From assembly GCA_027422505.1 (NCBI GenBank), contig JAPQWV010000018.1, positions 19,858,001 through 19,922,000 of the forward strand: a stretch of 64,000 bases of DNA, read 5' to 3'. Every line of letters begins with the position of its first letter. Positions within the stretch are counted from its first letter, which is position 1. This stretch comes from Craterostigma plantagineum (Eukaryota; Streptophyta; Magnoliopsida; Lamiales; Linderniaceae). The notes under the pieces are model-generated. The model was given only the letters and a program-made list of their open reading frames with translations, had not been told where the DNA came from and did no database searches. Shown here piece after piece: positions 44,803-56,690 of the stretch. A program made the position numbers and the translations under genes.

Positions 44803-45214
44803 GGGAAATTATAAAATTAGGTCACTAAGTATACATGTTTTCGTTTTTGGGTCACTTTATTTGGTAATTGCAAAAGTAGGTCACTAATTTTTCTTGTGAA
44901 AACAATTTTTGCGTCATGTTTTCAATTTTAGGTCACTAAGAATATCTTTTCTCGATTTTGGGTCACTAAGTTTACATTGTTTTCGATTTTGAGTCACTCA
45001 TTTGGTACTGTTATAAACATAGTGACCCAGAAATGAAAAAATGTAAACTTAGTGACCCAAAATCGAAACAATATATTCTTAGTGACCTAAAATTGAAAAC
45101 ATGACCCAAAATTGTTTTCACATTAAGAGTTAGTGATCTACTTTGCAATTATCAAACATAGTGACCCAAAAACGAAAACTTGTATACTTAGTGACCTAAT
45201 TTTATAATTTTGCC
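44803..45214. mobile_element. Fold-back MITE (412 bp)
   Basis: Almost the whole element is an inverted repeat. The left arm begins GGGAAATTATAAAATTAGG and the right arm, read inward, GGCAAAATTATAAAATTAGG, both continuing with GTCACTAAGTATACA. TTTATTTTGG flanks it at 44793-44802 and 45215-45224. The arms are built from GGTCACTAAG repeats. The 9-10-bp duplication suggests a Mutator-type fold-back element. Confidence 0.85.
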
Positions 45215-45224
45215 TTTATTTTGG

Positions 45225-46681
45225 ATAGTAGCGAATATTGATACGAAGCGTAAAAAGGACCATTTATGTCAGTGTCGTTTTATTACATGTATATTGGAGC
45301 TCCTATATTTAGTTTGTAACGCAAAGAATAAGAAGATAATATATCTTGACATATCTTGTTTAGTTTACATTTAATATTGTATTGGATAGATTACTGTTTG
45401 TTTACATTTCAATACAAAACTTAAAGATATTAGATTAGCTTGGTAATTTACCATTTTAACCCTGCATTCAATAAAAATATTAATTCTTATTAATATTGAA
45501 AAACATAATATACGAATATCATTTATCATATAAAATAACTTAATATTAGATATGTTTATTTCTTTTATCATATAAAACACGTAAAATAACCATGATTTTA
45601 GTATTTGGTGGAATTATCTTTGAGATAAGTTATCTAGTGTTCATTATTATTATTATTATCATAGCGGACTTAATAATTATCTCAGGATATCAATAAAACT
45701 TTGTGTGGGAGTTTGTTAGGACCGGTTATGTGTTTAGAGGGTGGGGTGAATAAAAACTTGTCTCAATGTCGATTCTCAACCTGTTACGGTTAGATACCAG
45801 TGCTTGATATTAATGTGTGTGACTTGTGCGGAAGCTGATCGGTCGGTTTTGAACCAAGACCGGACGGAAGATGTGATTTGTGAGTGTGTGTTTGCAAAGG
45901 GCACGAATTTGTCTCTGGAAGTTCGGAGTAAAAATCTCTTACATCTCCCTTCTTCCCCGCAAGGAAGGCACCACTAGAACACTTAGTTTTACAATCCCTG
46001 TTGCACAACCTCCTTAGCTAGACTAACGCAGTACAACCCACAGGACTATACTCAGCTAACTAAACTTCTAGACACCACTTAGACAGCTTTTACAGTCCGT
46101 CTACTTTCAAGAGCGTTTTACAGTCCCTTGAGAACAACTACTCGCTAACAGAATCGGTCTGAAAACAGTGAGGACAACACCACCTAAACACTTTTTGCTT
46201 GTGACCTTGAAACTTTTTCTCGCGTTGCGTAATTTCAAAGATGGTGAAGTAGTTTCTCAACTTGCGGCACTCCCTTTTATAGTTGGGCTTGATGTAGAAA
46301 ACCGTTGTGAGATGACTCCTTTACCGGACAAAGCTTTAAATGACTTTCCCAAAATGGTCTGTCCGGTTTTTGAAGCAGTCGCCCTGCATCTTTTGCGTTA
46401 TTCCTTATTTGGCTTAGTTTGACTTCAACTTGGTTCTTGCTGTCAGCCTTGAATTAATTTCTCGTCAGAAGCCTTCAACTTGTCGCTCTTCAAACAAATT
46501 TGAATCTTAGTCCATCGTGGCACTTCCGGCATCTGCTTTTCGGTCTTTACTGGCCCCTCTGATAACATCTTTGATCCGGTTGATAGTTGCATTTGAACAG
46601 TTTTCCGGTATCCGGTTTCACCTGTGTCTAACTGATATATTTAATTAAGTTAAGTCCAATTTCCAAAAATGTTAATCTGAA
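45225..46681. other. Intergenic DNA; possible solo LTR at about 45717-46650
   Basis: 45225-45715 is AT-rich and unassigned. From 45717 the sequence begins TGTTAGGACCGG. On the minus strand a TATA-like CTATAAAAGGGAG lies near 46275-46287. This is consistent with a solo LTR in minus orientation, but no target duplication or internal sequence was found, so the call is tentative. No host gene is seen. Confidence 0.35.
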
Positions 46682-46690
46682 TTCTTTAAA

Positions 46691-47233
46691 GGGTACAATG
46701 CATATAACCCCCTCGTGGTTTCGCCGAAATGCACATAAACCCTCGTGGTTTTTTTTATTGCACGCTACTCCCTCGTGGTTTAACTAATGGTGCACCGTAC
46801 CCTCCGGGCAACAGTTTTTTCTCGAAATTGGATTACACGTACTCTTACTGTAGGTGGGTTAAGCTTGGGCCATATTATTTACTGTTAAATAACCAGAAGG
46901 TGAGTAGTTGGGGTTACTCTGATCATTTAAAAGTAAATAATATGGATATTTGAGCGTATAATCCAATTTCGGGCAAAAACTGCTGCCCACGGGGGTTATC
47001 ATTTGAAAAGAAGATGAATAGTTGGGGTTATTCTGCATCATTTAACAGTAAATAATATGGTTCAAGCTTAACCCACCTGCAGTAAGAGCGCGTGTAATCC
47101 AATTTCGGGCAAAAACGGCTGTCCGGGGTACGGTGCAACAGTTAAACCACGAGGGAGTACCGTGCAATAAAAAAATCATGGGTCTTATGTGCATTTCGGC
47201 GAAACCACGAGGGGGGTTATATGCATTTTACCC
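46691..47233. mobile_element. Fold-back MITE (543 bp)
   Basis: The arms begin GGGTACAATGCATATAACCC and, inward from the right, GGGTAAAATGCATATAACCC. Both continue through CTCGTGGTTTCGCCGAAATG and a TCCAATTTCGGGCAAAAAC-type segment. The flanking direct repeats are TTCTTTAAA (46682-46690) and TTCTTTTAA (47234-47242), one mismatch in 9. No coding capacity. Confidence 0.85.
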
Positions 47234-47391
47234 TTCTTTTAATTCACGCTTCCTAACAGATGTAAAAAAGATAGATTGGATAAATAATCATTTATTTTTA
47301 TCTTGGCGTATCCGATCAACGCTGCCTAAGTTGTATTATATTAACTTCTGTCACGTTGAGCGCCAAGGGTTTAGTAACGTCTAACCGATTT

Positions 47392-47393
47392 GC

Positions 47394-47439
<46 letters not shown>

Positions 47440-47440
47440 G
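47392..47440. repeat. (ATA)n microsatellite
   Basis: About 16 uninterrupted ATA/AAT units. Confidence 0.95.
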
Positions 47441-49398
47441 AAAACCCTAAATTGAATATATACATGTTCAATTGGAGCCAAACAATTGACCACATATAAT
47501 ATATAATACGAATATACTATATAGGTTTTAGGCATGTAGCTATCATAGATTATACTCGATGAAATTCCCCTTGATGGTACTCCCACTAAATGTTGCAAAT
47601 CTATTGTTATCTTTTGGCGCATTTTTTTACCAGATAAGTGAAGGATAAGCTTTATTATTATTATTTTGAAATCTAAAGCTATATTTCGAACTTGAAGCTC
47701 CACCTAGGTTCGTCGAGTAAACGACTCGTGTTTGTTTTATTTCTTTCTTTTGGGAACAATGTTGATGCATGGATTATTTTGTCTTTTTACTAGGACATGA
47801 TTCCCTTACTTTTTAGTTAATTCTATCATTGGCGACATCTATATATACCTAATTCCAATAAATATATACATATGTGATAAAATCCACATTAGCTGCTTTA
47901 AGAACTTCCCATTTGTTTGGTTCATCAAGCGTATGCGTAACATATAATTTAATTTTTTTATCCTATGTAATGATATGTGATAAATAAATGCATCTGCAAG
48001 TCCCATTAGCATGCCTCCACGTATACAGAAACCTTGCTCCTGTTTCATCCACAGTCACCATTGCTCGATTTAATGAAGCTCTGATATTTCGATTGATGGG
48101 AGCAAAGGATATGTAGAAATAAATAAAGTGATTGAGATGTTTTGTCTCGCTTTTAAATTCAACAAATTGAAAGAAAATAAATAATGACTAAAAATTCTAA
48201 GTGGAGTTAGACAAGCACAAGTGTCTGAAATCAAGAGACGAAGAGACATGAAATGGGACATGGTCACGAGTTAAGGGAGTTAAGGCGTCATATTCAATTG
48301 GTATTTTATTACATTATACAGTCTTTTAATGGTATGGGGACCAAATACACATTGAGGTCCCTTCATGTGAAATAACCCAATATATTCAATATATATAATA
48401 ATATATAATTGAAATAAAATGTGTTCCTTAATAGTAAAAACAAATCGCAAAACTACAAAATCTGCAGAATTCAGTCACATGCATGGCGCAGAATCCGGGA
48501 AATTGGGTTTTGGTTTTGTCTGAGGTGGGGCAATATGCCAATATATGAAGAAAAGTTATATTTAATTTAACTAATAAAGCTCTTATTTTATTGTTCATAT
48601 ACTTATTTGGTCAAATACAGAAACCCATGTTTGAAAAATAAAAATATATAAAGGCAACCAAGGCCTTCCTTTGTACTCATAAATTTTCGTTTCTCCACAT
48701 TTGCGAAATAAACATAAACACCAAATAAATAAAATTGAAAAGAATTACGTGCGTGCATCCACCACGCGCACTACAATCAAATAGTCCATTTTTTTTACAA
48801 TCATGGACCATATTGGGAAAGAAAAAGAATTACATTTTCCGTAAAAAAAACACACACACAATCACATTTCCATACGTGTGAATGTGTGCACACTTCACTC
48901 GCTCACTCATAAAGAAAACTGAATATAATAATAATAAAAGTCCAAAGAGTAGCAGCTTTCGTGGGACTGTAATAATAAACCTTCACCATCATCGATTCCA
49001 TGTTATGGGTAAGAGATGAAGAGCTTTTGTTCAACCAAAGGGCTCAAATATTCATACCTTTGCCGAACCTTCACAGCCCTTTGTGGCCCCACTGCCTTTG
49101 AATTCAATCACTTCACTTCCCATTTCATGATTTATCTTCACACACACACATACATATATATATAATTCACACGAAAAAAAATTATACCATGTACTAGATG
49201 AGATTCCCTTTCCTTGGGAATCTGCAAGGCGTGCCCACAACCAAAAGCGGGTCACACATTTTCTATATATAAATATCCAAACTCTCTACTTATCTCTCCC
49301 TTTCCTTTTTTTTTTTTTCAATTATCTCATTGCCCTCGTGAGAGTACAAAACAATGAGGATTTTTGTATCGTTATTGTTATTATCTTCTTTATTCTTA
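47441..49398. other. Intergenic DNA downstream of the cyclin gene
   Basis: AT-rich, no gene or element ends recognised. The part nearest 49398 should contain the 3' untranslated region of the cyclin D gene, which reads on the minus strand. Confidence 0.45.
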
Positions 49399-51279
49399 TT
49401 ATTTAATAAGAGAATTTCCCTTGCCATGATTACTCTCCTCGTTCCACGAGCGATTGTCTAATTTTCTCCTCTTATTACAAGGAGTTGACGAGGAGGACGA
49501 TGAATCCACACTAGACGATGAAGAAGATGATGTATTATTGAGAAGAGGATGAGTCAAACCCTTTGGCGATTGTCTCTGCTTATTGGATTTGTTTTTGTTT
49601 GCCATCTGCTGGATATTTTTATAGCAACTCATGATATTATCCTGCGCAAAATATAATTAATTAATTAACCAATGGCAGTATTAATATTATAAATATATAT
49701 CTCTCTCTTATAAAGCAAAGCACCTTGTGAAGTCGTCCATGACTCCATTTCTCGGCATGTTGAGCAGTGATAGAAGAGAAAGTTGGCAATTGGTGTGCTG
49801 CACAAAGTATTGATGAAACAGCAACACATGATGCTCTGTAATCCATTGATGAACTGCACTCTGTGTGTCAAATTTCAACAATAATAAATAATAATACCCT
49901 ATCATATCATGTAACTAGTAACAATATATATGTGTATATAAACAAACAAATTCATATCCCTGTCCCACGTATGCATTAAATACCCATATACGCGTACACA
50001 CATTAAAGTGTAATCGATAATAATAATATGCAAATATTCATCTCTATATATCATATATAATATATGTGTATTTAATTAATATTACCTTGGATAGTTGAGA
50101 GAATGATATTTTTAGCCCTTGATATGAGAAAGGCGTTGTAAACGCCGGAAGGGTCGATTTTGAGTGCGAAGAAGCTTAGATAGCAAAATGGTGTTATGCA
50201 TCTAAGCCTCCAATCCAACACACTTAGGACAAGAAGCTCCATTCTTTGCACACTTTTTGCTTCAAACATAAACTTTGTTCCTTCGATCTGTGGTAGTTGA
50301 TCATAAAATTAATATATTTATATATAAATAAATATTATGAAGATAATTATAATTTGATATGATCACCTGAAGATCCAAAAGAGAAGGGACGATAATTTCT
50401 TCCATCTTAGCAGCCAAGGACAAACAGGCAACGGACAATAACTGTAGAGGCCATCCGTTCAATTTCTGAAAATGTAATATTCTATTATAAAATTATTTGA
50501 GAAAATGGTAATGAAAGAACAGTATTTGTCGGATTCTTGACAGAAAAATAAGAGGTTGTTAGCGAGATAAGTAGACAAGTGTGTATGCCCTATAATATAA
50601 TACACCTTTACAATAATGACGACGATCTAATACTTAATTAACAAGCGTGCTTCATTATAATACAGAATAATGTCAAGCTAATGGTCGTCGGTTTTTGTCA
50701 TCATTGACAGATTGTTAGGTCATTTTCATAATTATATGGCATATACGCAATACAAAACAGCCTTTCAAGAAAATATTTGTAACAAATCATATACGTGTCA
50801 AACTAATTACTACGAATAGTTATATTACATTATAAACTCGACTGTGACGGTATCGGAAACGGAAATTTACCGGCAAACGGTGGGAGTTGAGAAAACGGTC
50901 GAAGTAATTAACGGCAAGATACGCAGTTAACGGCAGGAAGCCAAAATAGGCTTGGACCTGCACCAGTCAAACGTAGACGTTGACCATTTCATAGCTCAAT
51001 AGCAAAAAAGGACGAATAAAATCGTACCTTGAGAATCCACGCGATAGATTCGGCTCTGAGATAAGCGTCGACGGTCGACGACGGAGGGGAGATAACTCCG
51101 GCGAGATGTTCGCTCTCTTCTTCCAACAGTCCGGCGACGATGGACTCGGCCTCACAAGATTGGAGCTCGTCGGAGGAATATTCCGGCGGTTCCTCGTCGT
51201 CGACGGAAATGGAGAAGACGACGGAGGATTCGTCGCTGCAGAGGAGATCGGGAAACAGATCGGAGCACGACAGTGACAT
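49399..51279 (-). CDS. D-type cyclin (CYCD2/CYCD4-like)
   Basis: Six minus-strand exons: 51279-51028, 50957-50871, 50465-50367, 50287-50086, 49860-49724 and 49641-49399 (1020 nt, 339 aa). All introns are GT-AG and the frame is continuous. The cyclin N box (about residues 50-185) shows RAESIAWILKVQAYFGF, LTAYLAVNYFDRFL, WPLQLLSVACLSLAAKMEE and VQRMELLVLSVLDWRLRCIT; the cyclin C box follows (about 186-275). The last exon has a poly-Ser, PEST-like tail and a KRRK basic cluster. D cyclins activate CDKA in the nucleus and lead to retinoblastoma-protein phosphorylation at the G1/S step. The usual N-terminal LxCxE retinoblastoma-binding motif appears here as LLCSD (Asp in place of Glu). The start is the first Met, giving the familiar MSLSCSDLFPDLLC-type N-terminus. 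CYCD2 and CYCD4 are hard to separate without a tree. Confidence 0.93.
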
Positions 51280-51337
51280 GTCAGCAGAGACGAACGACGG
51301 CCGATTGGTGGATGTATAGTTGGTTATGATTTACAGT

Positions 51338-51349
51338 CTACTGATTCAT
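51338..51349 (-). promoter_or_regulatory. Four-codon upstream ORF in the cyclin D leader
   Basis: ATGAATCAGTAG lies about 60 bases before the cyclin start codon on the minus strand. If it is within the transcript it could reduce translation of the cyclin. Very short uORFs occur by chance, so the role is unproven. Confidence 0.35.
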
Positions 51350-51470
51350 ATGTCTTTTATCTGTACAGAAATGTGATCTGTTGTCGCCGGAGATTCGCCG
51401 GGGCTGACGACGGAAATAGAGGTGAAGGTGTGTGTTTTGCGGGGAATGGGAGTTATGGGGTTGTTCAGTG

Positions 51471-51478
51471 CTATATAG
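51471..51478 (-). promoter_or_regulatory. Possible TATA box of the cyclin D gene
   Basis: CTATATAG lies about 190 bp upstream of the cyclin start on the minus strand, followed downstream by a C-rich leader-like sequence. Position and sequence fit a TATA box; no transcript data support it. Confidence 0.4.
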
Positions 51479-51479
51479 A

Positions 51480-52526
51480 TAGATATTTGACTATTTTCGT
51501 TTTTATACTTTGTTTTCTTTTTTCAATATGTTGATTTCTGTTTTGAGCAATTATTAATTTTTCACTAGAATGCTAATGGAATTGCAACTTATTTTCTTTA
51601 TGGATATATGTGTATATATACTTGAATGCACTCGGTAGCATCCGATCTTACTGTATGATTAACTCATTTTCACGAAAATCGTTTTTAGTGCTCTAGTTTT
51701 TTCCAATATACAAAACCCCATCTTCACTTTGCATATGCATGTATTCACTACCATGTCTACATAAAGTCCCACACTTACTCTTATATCTCCCTGATTGAAA
51801 TGTAAACTAGCACTAAATTAAAATTTGGAATTATGTTCTGATTCAGGACACAATAATAGATAGGTATAAAAATATATCACTGAGTTAATATGTCGCAATA
51901 TATTTTGGCTCAAATAATTGTTCGGACAAAGCAAACTGGAAAATTCTACTTCACAATGTTCCATATCATCAGCGCCAAATGAATATGAGATAGTCGATGC
52001 CAGCGGATATTTCTTAGTTTCATAAAAATGATAAATACCCAAATTTATTACCGTATAACACAAATTTAGTACGGTATATAAAGTTCTTAACCTATTTTTA
52101 AAGTTATCAAAATTGGGGACCAAAGAAACCATATTCTTAACCCTGGTTTTTAATTTGTTCCATGGCAATATAAAATAATTGATGTCTTGTTGATACTTAC
52201 ACCACCTAACTATTAAATATAATTGATAAGATTATAATGGGTTTAACCGAAAGTGACCCATGAATTCTTTGAATTTATTGGTTGAATTAAATCAAACATG
52301 CAATGAGACGTGTGACAAAGATTGATTGAGAAAGCCTTGATTTTCTGAGGGAAGTTCAAGGAAATTTATAACATAAATGATTTGTGAATTGGGGAAAAGC
52401 AGAGCAAGTTCATCTTTATTAAATGGTTGGCATGATTTGACTTATTGAACTGTTGAAAGATAAAAAAAAAAGTCTCACGTAAAATGATGGGTATTGTACT
52501 TTTTTCACATTATAAGTGTCTTATAT
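51480..52526. other. Intergenic DNA, nothing firm
   Basis: Upstream flank of the cyclin gene and AT-rich DNA. A 116-codon minus-strand frame at 51818-52168 has no recognisable motif and is not called. Confidence 0.4.
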
Positions 52527-52890
52527 CCCTATTTGCAAACTTTCTATCACTTAATTCACTTGTCAGAGGAATATATCACTTAAACCCCGATTTATTGTTT
52601 GAACTACATTCCTAAATCACGTTGTACATTTCTATGTTTGTATATAATACGTTGATATAGTGTACCTACATGTGTTGTTATAGCGTACCTATTTTTTAAG
52701 ATATGTACCCGATCCGCCGTAGGTACACCATACAACACATTTAAGTACACATATCAACATATTGTGGTACACAATATAAACATAGAAAGATAGAGCGTGA
52801 CTGAAGTAATTGGTACAAACAGTAAATCGGAGTTAAGTGATATATTTCTCCGATAAGAGAGTTATGTGATAGAAAGTTTGTTTAATGGGA
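52527..52890. mobile_element. Fold-back (inverted-repeat) element
   Basis: The left arm reads GCAAACTTTCTATCACTTAA and the right arm, inward, ACAAACTTTCTATCACATAA. Both continue with GAATATATCACTTAA-like and GATTTA(T/C)TGTTTG segments. The centre holds GTACC-containing sequence. No target duplication could be assigned and no gene is present. Confidence 0.7.
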
Positions 52891-53256
52891 ACTCGAAGTT
52901 TCACCTTATAATAATTTATACCCTATCCCATTGACACGTGTTCTTTACCTCCACAATCATATATGATATTATGTTATAAGTAGCAAGTGTGAACGTAGAA
53001 CGTTTCCTAATCTTTTCATTTTCGTTATTTGGATGGGAAAATGGTGTGATACTGGTATTTAATCCCCCCCATAAAGAAATAAAATCTGTATTTTGTTAAT
53101 TCCCGATATAAAAAGTAGGAAATTTTTCTAAAAATAAACTCTACAATAAATTATGAGTAAACCCAACTACAATAGGCACTTCTCAAATTAGACCCACCTA
53201 ACATTTAACATATTCAAAACGTCAAAGTTTTTTCCTTTTTTTCTTCTTCTCAAATT

Positions 53257-53546
53257 AGGCTAAATTACATATAACCCATATGTGGTTTAAAAAAATAAGC
53301 ATAAAAACCCATGCGATTTATTACACACCTCGTGGTTTATTTAATCACACGGTCCTTGTATTCTTAACGGCTAATTAGGGCGTATGATGCTGGAATAATA
53401 CCAAAGGGTATGATGCTAAGTTTCGACAACGTTGAGGGTACGGTGCCAAGTTTTAACGAGCACAAGGAAGTCTTACGGAATAAGAATAGCATACGATAGT
53501 ATCTCGCACTTCAACGTAATCACATGGGTATCGTGTAATTTACCCT
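53257..53546. mobile_element. Probable MITE with imperfect inverted ends
   Basis: The left end AGGCTAAATTACATATAACC and the right end inward AGGGTAAATTACACGATACC are inverted copies. CTCGTGGTTT near the left resembles a segment of the fold-back element at 46691. Target duplications are not clear. Confidence 0.55.
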
Positions 53547-56500
53547 AAAAAATAATATATTCAAGAAATCCCCTTACTCTAGTATATTAATTAAGCGTTA
53601 GATATATTCCCAACATGAAAAAAATACAGAAAATCAAAACAAAAATGTCCACGAAAATCTCTCAAACATTGCAAAAAAAAAAAAAAACTACTGGAACTTA
53701 ATTATAAATAGGATATAATCAAAATTTTAGAAAAAGCGAAATTAAAAATATCTCCACGAACACATTTATTAAGAATTTAGTCTATTTGAATATTTTGATT
53801 AATTGTTAATTAACTTATTTATAATTTCAGTATATTTTTGGTGTAGATGTTTGCCTTTTTTTTTTGAAAATTTTAATAAATGTACTCAGGATTCTTGGAA
53901 TTTTATGGTGAAATTTTTTTGTTTTGATTTTATTTTTTTTCATGTTGGAGTTATTTTTTAAGGTTTAATTAATATCATTAAAGGAACATGACTTTTGAAT
54001 ACATTTAAAAAATTCTTGGGATGCTCGTCGAAATATCTATTTTTCAAATTTCTAAAGTGTGATTTATTAAATAGATAAAAAGAAGAAAAAAATAAAAAGA
54101 AAGAATTTAACCTAAATGTTATATAGGTCTAGTTTGGGAGAATACATATTATAATTGGGTTTATTCAGAAATAGTTTAATATTGGGTTTATTTTTAGAAG
54201 AAACCCAATACGAGATTATTGATACAAAATTTTCCTAGAAAGTACAATATACAAGAAAAAAACTTGAAAGGCTAGAATGGATTCTGCATTTCCAAAGACA
54301 CGGACGTCGTTAGGAATCACTATCTTGTAGCTAAGCGTCATATCCTAATCAACTAACACTAAAGGCGTATGCTCGCCAACCACTAGCAACATATATTTAT
54401 TCGTTGAAATAAAATTTGCTACTTCCGTTATTAATGGAAGCAACGATCAAACTAGTCAACATGACTTGACAAGATTAATATGCTGCCCATTCCCTAAGTA
54501 CGTGATGGAGTTCTCTTTTCCTTTTACAAATTTGCCTTTATTCAATTATCTTCTACGGGCTATCAAGGTCATGTGTTCAATTTGAAAGATATGTGTTTGG
54601 GTTAATTTCAGTATAATTTGTAAAATTACAAAATTTACTTTTATCTGATCAATACATAGTTTACCAAAAAATTGTTCTTATAAATATCGAAAATATAAGT
54701 CGTGGATATCATTTAGATCGTCATGAAACATAGATTAAATTAATGTTGTTTATCTATTTGTATCATATAAATCACACTAAATAACGATAATTTTGTGATA
54801 TGGTGGAATAATGGTACTTTAGTCGTTTTGTCTGTTAAGTGGTTGGATTAATTATACTGGCCCAACCCATGTAATGAATTATACCGGATTTGTTTGATAA
54901 TAGTAACGTGACAATGTCTTATTGTAATTGAACGATATTTATACGGAACGGTATTACACAGAATAATTTGTAGTTTATCTTGGGACATCCATGAAACTAA
55001 ACGCACCAAGAGGAATCCCTATACAATAGCCATTGCTCGTCTTCCAATGTTTTGACTTATGTGTCCAATTTTTGACTTATGTGTAGCGTCAGAAGTCCAC
55101 ACAATAAGTTGAATCATCTACCACAATGTGAAAATATAAAACCACCTATCATTTGGCACTTAATTATAGGCGTGTACAAATTGTTCTGTTTGAGTTATTT
55201 GGCTTATTATGTTTGGGTTATTCCGGTTTTCGACACTTGAGAATAATATAAAATCAAACCAAACTACACGAATAAAAGTTCGGTTTATTCGATTTCGTTA
55301 TGTTAATAACCGATTTCTAATACATTACATAAGAAAAAAAAATACATAATCAAAGACACAAATACAATACCAAGTTCGACATGATCCCGTTTCGATATTC
55401 AAAATACAAATCTAAATCATGAGAGAGCAACTATTGACACCCCTTTAATTCTATTTGCAAGCCCAATTAAAATATACGCTAATTAATATGTATAGCAAAT
55501 CATTGAAATTAATTAATAAGTTGTCCACTTTCCGTAAAAATTAAAAAGAAGATTATTCTGCAACCCATAATCAAGATCAAACATTCAAAATTGAAGGATT
55601 TATATAAATTATAGAAATAATGTGTAATATTAGAATAGGTGACTGACTTTTACAAATCGTTTACTCCTTATCATAGTGATTTATTTAGTTGTCTGATTTT
55701 TCCGAAGTTTATGTAAGTTTGTATGATTATTTTTATTAAAGTAAATTGTATTTTAATATTGATATTAAAAAATATTAATATTTTTTAAGTTAATATAAAA
55801 GTATAATGATTAGTATAAGGAGTAATACAATGAGAAATAACTTAAATATTATATATCCTTGGATAAAATAATAATATTTGTAATTAGTCTTGTTGAATTA
55901 TATGGAAAATAGACTAATAAAATAATTATTGTTGAATCCCAGTGGTTGTTAGCTTTTCAAATGTTTTTCTTTTAAGATAGTGTAAAGGGGGTGTGAATGA
56001 ATACAAGCACCCATAATGATATACTCTAAAAAATCAAGTAGCCTCGTCCTTAAAGTCATGATATATTCGTGTAAGTATAAGAATTTTAAAAATTATGTTA
56101 TTCGAGTTTCGGGTGGGCCCCAAATTTTTTTCTCCCACGCGAAAACCGAACCATTAGCCCATTTAGTAATTAAGGTGACCAAATTAACCATTTGTTCACC
56201 CGATTGTCCGAATCGAATAAACCAAATTGAAAACGATTTGAGCAGTTTAATTAGGTCACCCAAATAATGAATAGCCCTACTTATTTAACATTTTATTCCA
56301 TACTTTCCAACTTTGTTATTTTGTTAGGCTAATAATGCACTTATTCCCAAGCCCATAACTATTGTCATACAAAAGTAAGGATTTATAATTGGACCTCAAT
56401 AATAAACGAAGAGAGAAGGTTCGGCTCATAAATAACTCGGGCAAATAATGCACTCACAAATGTTGATTCACATTTGTGAGAAAGTTGGGCCTCACTTAAT

Positions 56501-56690
56501 TATTGGGCTTAAGTGATTAAGCCATATTATCTCCCTCTTCTTATCCTTTGTGTTCTCTGCCATCATGAAGTGAAGAGCCTAAAACCTCCGAGCGTTGTGA
56601 TGTGCTTAGCTTAAGCTTCAACTTCGAACCGAAAATCACGCAAGCAACCGATCAAAGTAGAACGTTGTTTGTGTTATTCACTCGTAGATA
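53547..56690. other. Long AT-rich intergenic region
   Basis: No gene recognised. About 54560-55010 resembles 61440-61870 in several segments (TACCAT/ATATAAAYYACAC..AAATAA, CTTGGGaYATCCA..AAACTAAACRCA), so a second, more degraded member of that MITE family is likely. 55160-55450 and 56090-56275 end in GACACCCC- or GCCCTA-type sequence reminiscent of hAT MITEs, without clear partners. The last 150 bp before 56691 should hold the leader of the RRM gene. Confidence 0.45.

Noticed and set aside
46168..46422. 84-codon plus-strand frame
   Set aside because: It lies in a probable solo LTR opposite to its TATA-like signal and has no known motif.
51818..52168. 116-codon minus-strand frame upstream of the cyclin gene
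   Set aside because: Composition is like intergenic DNA, and there is no motif or splice partner.
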